Shown one piece after another: positions 1-3,863 of a stretch of DNA of 5,000 nt. The notes beneath the pieces are model-generated. The model searched no databases. It was not told where the DNA came from and saw nothing but the letters and a program-made list of their open reading frames with translations. The DNA is taken from contig JAMOSA010000101.1 in assembly GCA_027063325.1 (NCBI GenBank), positions 1 through 5,000 on the forward strand. Reading direction: 5' to 3'. The DNA comes from Campylobacteraceae bacterium (GTDB taxonomy: Bacteria > Campylobacterota > Campylobacteria > Campylobacterales > Sulfurovaceae). The stretch's first letter is position 1. Every line of letters starts with the position of its first letter. Both the position numbers and the translations under genes were made by a program.

Positions 1-87
1 CTCTTCTACTGTAAAATCTCTTGGTGAGGGATTGAAATGGAAATTGTTTTTATGTCCAAGTGGCATTAGCCAATTTGTATCTTTCAA
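1..87 (-). CDS. truD: tRNA pseudouridine synthase D (TruD), N-terminal fragment; continues past the left edge
   Basis: TruD converts uridine 13 of certain tRNAs to pseudouridine in the cytoplasm. Only the first 29 codons are visible. They read MKDTNWLMPLGHKNNFHFNP and then SPRDFTVEE. The tail resembles the conserved TruD N-terminal element in which a phenylalanine-rich stretch is followed by (R/S)DF.V.E and then PLY.FSG.GEH, the latter lying off the window. The proposed start is a TTG at 87-85. An AAGGAG Shine-Dalgarno lies 6 nt upstream of it, and the TTG overlaps the ruvX TGA stop as TTGA. The next in-frame ATG is codon 8 and leaves less of the family's N-terminal region. The overlap implies co-transcription and translational coupling with ruvX. 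The catalytic Asp region is not visible, so the family call rests on the short N-terminal motif and position. Confidence 0.72.
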   Translation of the reverse strand, partial: MKDTNWLMPLGHKNNFHFNPSPRDFTVEE

Positions 88-91
88 TCCC
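28..91 (-). promoter_or_regulatory. Nested inverted repeats around the truD start codon (possible translation-coupling hairpin)
   Basis: In the minus-strand transcript GGGATTGAAA (91-82), which contains the TTG start of truD and the ruvX stop, is perfectly complementary to TTTCAATCCC (37-28). Inside it AAATTG (76-71) can pair with CAATTT (46-41), and TGGC-TAAT-GCCA (72-61) can form a small apical hairpin that competes for two or three of the same bases. The fold would bury the start codon but leave the AAGGAG just upstream free. Ribosomes finishing ruvX would open it. The repeats are seen directly; a regulatory role is inference, and a 10-bp repeat in AT-rich DNA can arise by chance. Confidence 0.3.
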
Positions 92-491
92 TACTCCTTG
101 TATCAAGCCATCTTTGTAGTATGATAGAAGCTGCTATTGAATCTATTTTTCCATCTCTTTTTTGTTTGATAGCTCCTTTTGTCATCTCTTTTGCCTCTAT
201 AGATGTACCATACTCATCTTGATAGTATATCTTTGTATTGTCATTAAACTCTATGAGTGATATAAAGTGTTCTATTCTCCTTTTCATCTCATTTTCACTA
301 CTACCACCCTTTGGTAATCCTACTATTACAGTATCAACCTCCCACTCTTTTAAAAACTCTCCTACCTCTTTTGCAGCTTGTTTTCTACCCTTTCTTATAA
401 TAGCCTTTTGTGGTATTGGTGTAATACCATCCATACAGAGTGCCACTCCAATTCTTTTTAATCCAATATCAAGTGAAGCAATAGTAGCCAA
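84..491 (-). CDS. ruvX: Holliday junction resolvase-like RuvX (YqgF family)
   Basis: This is a 135-residue protein of the YqgF/RuvX family, RNase H-fold nucleases linked to Holliday-junction resolution and to 16S rRNA 5'-end maturation. The length is normal for the family. Motifs appear in order: LDIGLKRIG at residues 7-15 with acidic Asp8, VIVGLPKG at 55-62, QDEYGTSIEA at 91-100 supplying an acidic residue (Glu93), and KIDSIAASIILQRWL at 115-129 with Asp117. The start is a TTG at 491-489, with AAAAGGA about 7 nt upstream. It places Asp8 at the usual distance from the N-terminus, and the next Met (residue 20) would remove the first catalytic motif. The stop overlaps the truD start by 4 nt. 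In Campylobacter and Helicobacter I recall ruvX lying beside dprA. Here it is instead the first gene of its transcript, divergent from a thioredoxin-like gene. Confidence 0.93.
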   Translation of the reverse strand: MATIASLDIGLKRIGVALCMDGITPIPQKAIIRKGRKQAAKEVGEFLKEWEVDTVIVGLPKGGSSENEMKRRIEHFISLIEFNDNTKIYYQDEYGTSIEAKEMTKGAIKQKRDGKIDSIAASIILQRWLDTRSRD

Positions 492-519
492 ATAGAAGTC
501 CTTTTAAGATTTTTGTACA

Positions 520-528
520 ATGATAGCA
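520..528 (-). promoter_or_regulatory. Candidate ruvX-truD promoter, extended -10
   Basis: On the minus strand TGCTATCAT reads as an extended -10 (TGn plus TATCAT at 525-520). It would start transcription near 513 and give a leader of about 22 nt before the TTG. No good -35 is visible, which is usual for Campylobacterota sigma-70 promoters. A second option on the same strand is a perfect TATAAT at 573-568. I cannot tell which one is used. Confidence 0.35.
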
Positions 529-531
529 CTC

Positions 532-555
532 TTTTTAGATAAAATAGTCTAAAAA
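532..555. repeat. Perfect 8-bp inverted repeat in the ruvX upstream region
   Basis: TTTTTAGA (532-539) and TCTAAAAA (548-555) are perfect inverted copies separated by 8 nt. The dyad lies directly upstream of the candidate ruvX -10 at 525-520, where an activator or repressor could bind. It could also simply be a product of A/T bias. It is a poor intrinsic terminator because the stem is almost all A/T. Confidence 0.3.
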
Positions 556-610
556 AGGTTAAAAAATATTATAAATTAAATAAAAAGTACTATTTTCGCT
601 TACTCAACTA

Positions 611-619
611 TGATATAAT
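611..619 (+). promoter_or_regulatory. Promoter of the TlpA-like gene, extended -10 TGATATAAT
   Basis: TGA followed by a perfect TATAAT (614-619) forms an extended -10 element on the plus strand. Upstream is an A/T-rich stretch with no clear -35, matching the Campylobacterota sigma-70 pattern. Initiation would be near 626, giving a leader of about 85 nt before the ATG at 711. It is the best promoter candidate in the divergent region. Confidence 0.55.
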
Positions 620-626
620 TCATTAC

Positions 627-649
627 TTCGTTAACATAAAGTAAACGAA
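627..649. promoter_or_regulatory. Operator-like dyad just downstream of the extended -10
   Basis: TTCGTTAAC (627-635) and GTAAACGAA (641-649) are inverted copies matching at 8 of 9 pairs around the 5-nt centre ATAAA. The dyad starts at or next to the predicted transcription start, so it could be a repressor site overlapping initiation. It could also form a short hairpin at the 5' end of the messenger. The binding protein is not known. Confidence 0.4.
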
Positions 650-710
650 ATAAAAACAAAAAGTTACTGATTTCCACTATGGAGTATCAAAATCACATAA
701 AGGGAGAAAA

Positions 711-1262
711 ATGAAAAGGTTATTTGGATTTTTATTGTTGTTTTCAATGTTATTTACAAATTTTGCTACAGCAGGTAGTGGTGATAACTTTACACTTACT
801 ACAATTGATGGTAAACAGATAGAGTTTGAAGGGACTCCAGAGGGTCTCAAAGTAAAAGGGGCAGAGGGAAAGGTAGTATTTTTGGAATTTTGGGGTACTA
901 GATGTCCACCTTGTAAAATGTCAATTCCCCATTATATAAATCTTACTAAAAAGTATAAAGATAAATTAAAAATGATTGCTATAGAGGTTCAAGAGATGAA
1001 TCCTGATGTAGTAAAAAGTTTTGTAAAAGAAAGAGGTATAAATTATGATGTAATTACATATAATGTTGCACGGAACTTTGTAAACTATATCAGTAGAAGA
1101 TCTGGTTGGCAGGGGGCTATACCATTTTTGATTATTTTAGATGGTAAAGGTAATGTTGTAACTATGCAAGCTGGCTTACTACAAGAGAGTGCTTTGGCAA
1201 ACCTTATAGATGAATTGACTAAAAGAGCTTCAACATCTACTGATAAAAATAGTACCAAATAG
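711..1262 (+). CDS. Exported TlpA/ResA-like thioredoxin-fold protein
   Basis: This is a 183-residue protein with a typical Sec signal peptide (residues 1-21: MKR, hydrophobic core, likely cleavage after ATA). It should act in the periplasm. After a variable N-terminal part (24-52) comes a TlpA-type thioredoxin domain: a beta strand KVVFLEFWGT, the redox motif CPPC at 65-68, and a cis-proline loop GAIPFLIILDGKG with Pro138. Family members reduce or exchange disulfides, for example in cytochrome c maturation or thiol-protein maintenance; the substrate here is unknown. The residue before CPPC is Arg64, where TlpA/ResA proteins usually have Trp. The tail after about 172 is Ser/Thr/Lys-rich and probably disordered. 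The ATG follows AGGGAG by 4 nt. The next gene encodes an exported rhodanese, which suggests a shared role in periplasmic sulfur or thiol chemistry. Confidence 0.88.
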   Translation: MKRLFGFLLLFSMLFTNFATAGSGDNFTLTTIDGKQIEFEGTPEGLKVKGAEGKVVFLEFWGTRCPPCKMSIPHYINLTKKYKDKLKMIAIEVQEMNPDVVKSFVKERGINYDVITYNVARNFVNYISRRSGWQGAIPFLIILDGKGNVVTMQAGLLQESALANLIDELTKRASTSTDKNSTK

Positions 1263-1267
1263 TTTTG

Positions 1268-1294
1268 GCAAGAGTTCCAAAAGTGGACTCTTGC
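1268..1294 (+). terminator. Hairpin after the TlpA-like gene; weak terminator or processing stem
   Basis: GCAAGAGT-T-CC (1268-1278) pairs with GGACTCTTGC (1285-1294) around the loop AAAAGT, giving 10 bp with one bulged T. It begins 5 nt after the stop codon. The downstream bases (AACCTCTTTAATCTTTTTC) are T-rich but not a clean T-run, so termination may be partial. A new promoter follows, consistent with the rhodanese gene being separately transcribed. Confidence 0.45.
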
Positions 1295-1333
1295 AACCTC
1301 TTTAATCTTTTTCAAATCATTAAATTTGTGTTG

Positions 1334-1339
1334 TATAAT
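1334..1339 (+). promoter_or_regulatory. Promoter of the rhodanese gene, -10 TATAAT
   Basis: A perfect TATAAT stands 29 nt before the rhodanese ATG and lies downstream of the hairpin. Initiation would fall near 1346. The upstream bases are T-rich without a clear -35. The ribosome site AAGGAG (1357-1362) follows, 6 nt before the ATG. Confidence 0.5.
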
Positions 1340-1368
1340 ATGCTCTAAAATCACAAAAGGAGTAATCA

Positions 1369-1785
1369 ATGTTTAGAAAACTATTTATTGTATCTATATT
1401 TTTGGCATCTTCTTTGGCATTTGCAAAACTTCAATCAATTACAGCAGATGAACTTGTTGCAATGCAGAAAAAGGGTATTCCTGTAATAGATATTCGTACA
1501 CCACAGGAGTGGAATGAAAGAGGTGTTATACCAAATGCCCATTTGATGATGTTTTTTGACAAAAATGGCAAACCTCATGTAGATGAGTGGATGCAAAAAT
1601 TATCCCAATTGATAAAAACAAAAGATGATCCCTTTATTATATACTGTGCTCATGCAAATCGTACAAAAGCTCTTGGTAATTGGCTAAGTGACAAAGTAGG
1701 TTTTAAAAATGTATATGAGTTAAAAGGCGGTATAGAGTATGGTTGGATAGACAAGGGAAAAAAGGTCAAAAAACTTGCAAAATAG
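1369..1785 (+). CDS. Exported single-domain rhodanese-like protein
   Basis: This is a 138-residue protein with a clear signal peptide (MFRKLFIVSIFLASSLAFA, likely cleavage after residue 19), so it is probably periplasmic. One rhodanese domain fills the rest. ITADELVAMQKKGIPVIDIRTPQEW (24-48) is the conserved N-terminal DxR strand-loop, and GVIPNAHLMM (52-61) is the usual 'GxIPGAxN' segment. The active-site loop is CAHANRT with Cys93 and Arg98, and LKGGIEYGW (118-126) is the conserved G(G) element. An intact catalytic Cys suggests sulfurtransferase activity through a persulfide, although the loop has Ala96 where the common pattern CxxGxR has Gly. The donor and acceptor are unknown. An AAGGAG stands 6 nt before the ATG. 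The neighbouring TlpA-like gene suggests a role in handling periplasmic sulfane sulfur or thiols; this is inference. Confidence 0.9.
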   Translation: MFRKLFIVSIFLASSLAFAKLQSITADELVAMQKKGIPVIDIRTPQEWNERGVIPNAHLMMFFDKNGKPHVDEWMQKLSQLIKTKDDPFIIYCAHANRTKALGNWLSDKVGFKNVYELKGGIEYGWIDKGKKVKKLAK

Positions 1786-1795
1786 CAACTACTCT

Positions 1796-1801
1796 TATAC
1801 T
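1796..1801 (+). promoter_or_regulatory. Possible internal promoter before the SGNH hydrolase, TATACT
   Basis: TATACT (1796-1801) lies in the 39-nt gap between the rhodanese and SGNH genes and could act as a -10, with initiation near 1808. No -35 is visible and such hexamers are common in A/T-rich DNA, so support is weak. It is listed because the downstream ATG lacks a Shine-Dalgarno. Confidence 0.2.
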
Positions 1802-1824
1802 ATCAACAGTCTTAAAAATTTGCA

Positions 1825-2454
1825 ATGAAATATCTTCTTGCTTTTTTACTGACAGCATCTGTTTTGATACTCTTTAGACCTCAAAAAGAGAGTTCTGAGA
1901 GTAAAACAAAAGTAGTCTTATCACCAAACAGTACAATTTTGGCTGTTGGGGATAGTTTGACATATGGTTATGGTATAGATAAACCCGAACTATACAGTTA
2001 TCCAGCTATTCTTCAAAAACTTACTGGATTGAGAGTTGTTAATGCAGGATTAAGTGGAGAGACAAGTGAGGGTGGATTGTATAGATTGCCGGGTTTGTTG
2101 AAAAAATATAAACCAGACTTGACAATATTATGTTATGGTGGTAATGATATTCTAAGAAGAGCCTCAAGAGAGAAGCTTAAATCAAATATTAAAAAGATGA
2201 TAGATTTAATTAATAAAAGTGGTTCAAAAGTAGTCTTGATTGGTGTTCCTGATATTGGTATATTTGGTCTTGATAGTTTGGAGCTTTATAGTGATATTGC
2301 AAAAGAGTATAATATTCCAGCAGAGCTTGAAATACTGCCCAAAGTTATATCTGAGAGTAATTTAAAGAGTGATTATATACACCCCAATAAAGAGGGTTAC
2401 AGATTAATTGCTAAAGCTGTATATAGAGTCATAAAACAGAATTTTGATTGGTAA
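1825..2454 (+). CDS. SGNH/GDSL hydrolase, TesA-like esterase, membrane-anchored
   Basis: This is a 209-residue SGNH-fold serine hydrolase resembling the TesA arylesterase/lysophospholipase group. All four blocks are present: block I AVGDSLTYGYG (40-50) with nucleophile Ser44, block II NAGLSGET (73-80) with oxyanion Gly75, block III CYGGNDIL (103-110) with Asn107, and block V DYIHPN (183-188) with Asp183 and His186. Family members hydrolyse short-chain esters, thioesters or lysophospholipids; the substrate here is not known. Residues 4-17 are hydrophobic with no lipobox Cys and no clear cleavage site, so an uncleaved anchor exposing the domain to the periplasm is likely. The ATG is the first possible start because an in-frame TAA lies at 1813-1815. 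No Shine-Dalgarno is visible, so translation may depend on coupling to the rhodanese gene 39 nt upstream or on a short leader. Confidence 0.88.
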   Translation: MKYLLAFLLTASVLILFRPQKESSESKTKVVLSPNSTILAVGDSLTYGYGIDKPELYSYPAILQKLTGLRVVNAGLSGETSEGGLYRLPGLLKKYKPDLTILCYGGNDILRRASREKLKSNIKKMIDLINKSGSKVVLIGVPDIGIFGLDSLELYSDIAKEYNIPAELEILPKVISESNLKSDYIHPNKEGYRLIAKAVYRVIKQNFDW

Positions 2455-2499
2455 TTTTTTATTGAAAGTAAAGCTTTATATTCACCTTAGTAACTGATG

Positions 2500-3315
2500 T
2501 TATACAGATATACTTTCTTTCAAAGCCTTATATTTTATACTTACTATCTTTATCTCCTCTTCTAATCTTATGCCATATTTTGCTTCTACTTTATCTTTTG
2601 CCAACTCTATTAGCTCTATAGCTTCACTATATCTACCACCACCCAAATTTACCAAGAAGTTAGCATGAACACTACTAAATGCCATACCGCCTATCTGTTT
2701 ACCTTTTAATCCCACAGCTTCTATTAATCTTCCTGCATATTCACCCTTTGGATTTTTAAAAGTTGATCCTGCACTTGGATTTTTGGGTTGGTTTTTTCTG
2801 AGCTTGGATAAAGTATTTTGTAATCTGGTATCAAATCCTCTTTGGATTTTAAATCTAACAGCAGTTACAACACCAGGCAGATTTGCATATCTGTATCCAT
2901 GGGATATATCTTTGGTATCTATCCATCTGTCATCTGTCTTGAGAGAACTTAGTATATTAAATGTCTCATACTCTTTGACTCCGGCATTCATAGCTACCAT
3001 ACCACCTATACTTCCTGGCAGGTGAGATATAAACTCCAAGCCTTTGATATTATTTTTTTTGACATAAGAGAGCAGTCTGCCTGTTGCTACACTAGCACCC
3101 ACCTCCAATATATCATCATACTCTTTTATATAATCAAAATCTTTGCCAAGCATTGATATTGATGGAGGGGTAGGGGAGATTAGTAGATTACATGCTCTAC
3201 CTACGATAAAACTATTCTTTGGAATAATATCACCATTTTCTATTATATTTACCTCTACTTTGGGACCTATCTTTATACTACTATATCTTGAAAAATCTAT
3301 AATCTTTTTTTGCAT
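2500..3315 (-). CDS. murB: UDP-N-acetylenolpyruvoylglucosamine reductase (MurB)
   Basis: MurB is the cytoplasmic flavoenzyme that reduces UDP-GlcNAc-enolpyruvate to UDP-MurNAc with NADPH, the second committed step of peptidoglycan synthesis. This 271-residue protein is short, as I recall for Campylobacterota; E. coli MurB is about 340 residues. The FAD-binding domain includes SFIVGRACNLLI (35-46) and LPGSIGGMVAMNAG (99-112). The substrate and catalytic part shows GYRYA (140-144) with Tyr141-Arg142, NPSAGSTFKNP (179-189) with the proton-donor Ser184, KQIGGMAFSSVHANFLVN (206-223), and LEEEIKIV (251-258) with Glu254 as the likely catalytic acid. The ATG lies 8 nt after the stop of the upstream SYLF gene and has only a weak AAGA ribosome site, so coupled re-initiation is likely. 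In Campylobacter and Helicobacter I recall murB beside fliQ, unlike here. Confidence 0.95.
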   Translation of the reverse strand: MQKKIIDFSRYSSIKIGPKVEVNIIENGDIIPKNSFIVGRACNLLISPTPPSISMLGKDFDYIKEYDDILEVGASVATGRLLSYVKKNNIKGLEFISHLPGSIGGMVAMNAGVKEYETFNILSSLKTDDRWIDTKDISHGYRYANLPGVVTAVRFKIQRGFDTRLQNTLSKLRKNQPKNPSAGSTFKNPKGEYAGRLIEAVGLKGKQIGGMAFSSVHANFLVNLGGGRYSEAIELIELAKDKVEAKYGIRLEEEIKIVSIKYKALKESISV

Positions 3316-3323
3316 CTGTAATC

Positions 3324-3863
3324 TTATTTCTGTATTCTTGTAAAGATGGCACCATCTATAGATATACCAGCCATAAGCCCCTCATTGTCAAATACAAAAG
3401 CAACTATTGGTTTTTTGAAATCAACTGTACTCAAATCTATAGTCTTTCCCCAATCTACTACTGTTATACTACCATCAATTCCAACTTTCCACTTCTGACT
3501 TCTTCTAAAGCTATCAAGCATAGATGGAGCCAAAAAGGCTATTATCATAGAGCGTCTTTGAGCTCCCATTTGAAACCCAATTGAAGCTGAAATCATACTG
3601 TAGTACTCTACAACTTTACCGCCTATTACCATACCTCCCTCACCATACTCTCCGCCTATCATAAATCCAGCTTTGTATATATTTGGAAATACCAAATATC
3701 CAGGAAGTTTTTTGAGAAACTCTTCACCACCTGTTGTCTGTCTGATAAACTGCTGAACAGTCTCTTTTATCTGGTAGTCAAGTACCTCTTTTGATAGCTT
3801 TGCGTATGTAATATTGCCAAAAAGTAGATTGAAAACAATTATATATCCAAAGAGTCTTTTCAT
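3324..3863 (-). CDS. Exported SYLF (Ysc84-type) domain protein
   Basis: This is a 179-residue protein with a signal peptide (residues 1-21, likely cleavage after TYA), followed by a helical lead (24-52) and a SYLF/Ysc84 domain over the rest. Typical features are LPGYLVFPNIYKAGFMIGG (53-71), a Gly-rich EYGEGGMVI (72-80), ISASIGFQMGAQRRSMIIAF (91-110), and a C-terminal strand region DNEGLMAGISIDGAIF (159-174). SYLF domains are lipid-binding modules. The eukaryotic members bind phosphoinositides and actin, while the role of the bacterial exported members is poorly known, so no reaction can be assigned. It probably acts at the periplasmic or outer-membrane face. The ATG overlaps the stop of the upstream membrane gene as ATGA and is preceded by GGGGAG with 6 nt spacing. 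murB follows after 8 nt, indicating one operon. Confidence 0.85.
   Translation of the reverse strand: MKRLFGYIIVFNLLFGNITYAKLSKEVLDYQIKETVQQFIRQTTGGEEFLKKLPGYLVFPNIYKAGFMIGGEYGEGGMVIGGKVVEYYSMISASIGFQMGAQRRSMIIAFLAPSMLDSFRRSQKWKVGIDGSITVVDWGKTIDLSTVDFKKPIVAFVFDNEGLMAGISIDGAIFTRIQK

Noticed and set aside
238..495. Plus-strand ORF of 85 codons opposite ruvX.
   Set aside because: It is antisense to a well-supported ruvX, and its product resembles no family.
679..714. An 11-codon upstream ORF (MEYQNHIKGEK) whose TGA overlaps the ATG of the TlpA-like gene.
   Set aside because: It has no ribosome site, and any open stretch in that frame would end at the ATGA created by the ATGAAA start, so the overlap is not informative.
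1085..1369. Minus-strand ORF of 94 codons across the end of the TlpA-like gene and the rhodanese promoter.
   Set aside because: It overlaps a clear gene, a hairpin and a promoter on the other strand, and shows no domain.
2464..2483. Imperfect palindrome around TAAAGCTTTA in the convergent gap between the SGNH gene and murB.
   Set aside because: The stem is A/T-rich with almost no loop and is not followed by a T-run in either direction, so it is not a credible bidirectional terminator.
2464..2516. GAAAGTA and TACTTTC as inverted arms across the convergent gap.
   Set aside because: A 7-bp stem with a loop of about 39 nt is expected by chance in this composition.
2783..3343. Two plus-strand ORFs (80 and 66 codons) opposite murB.
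   Set aside because: They are antisense shadows of murB with no recognisable motif.
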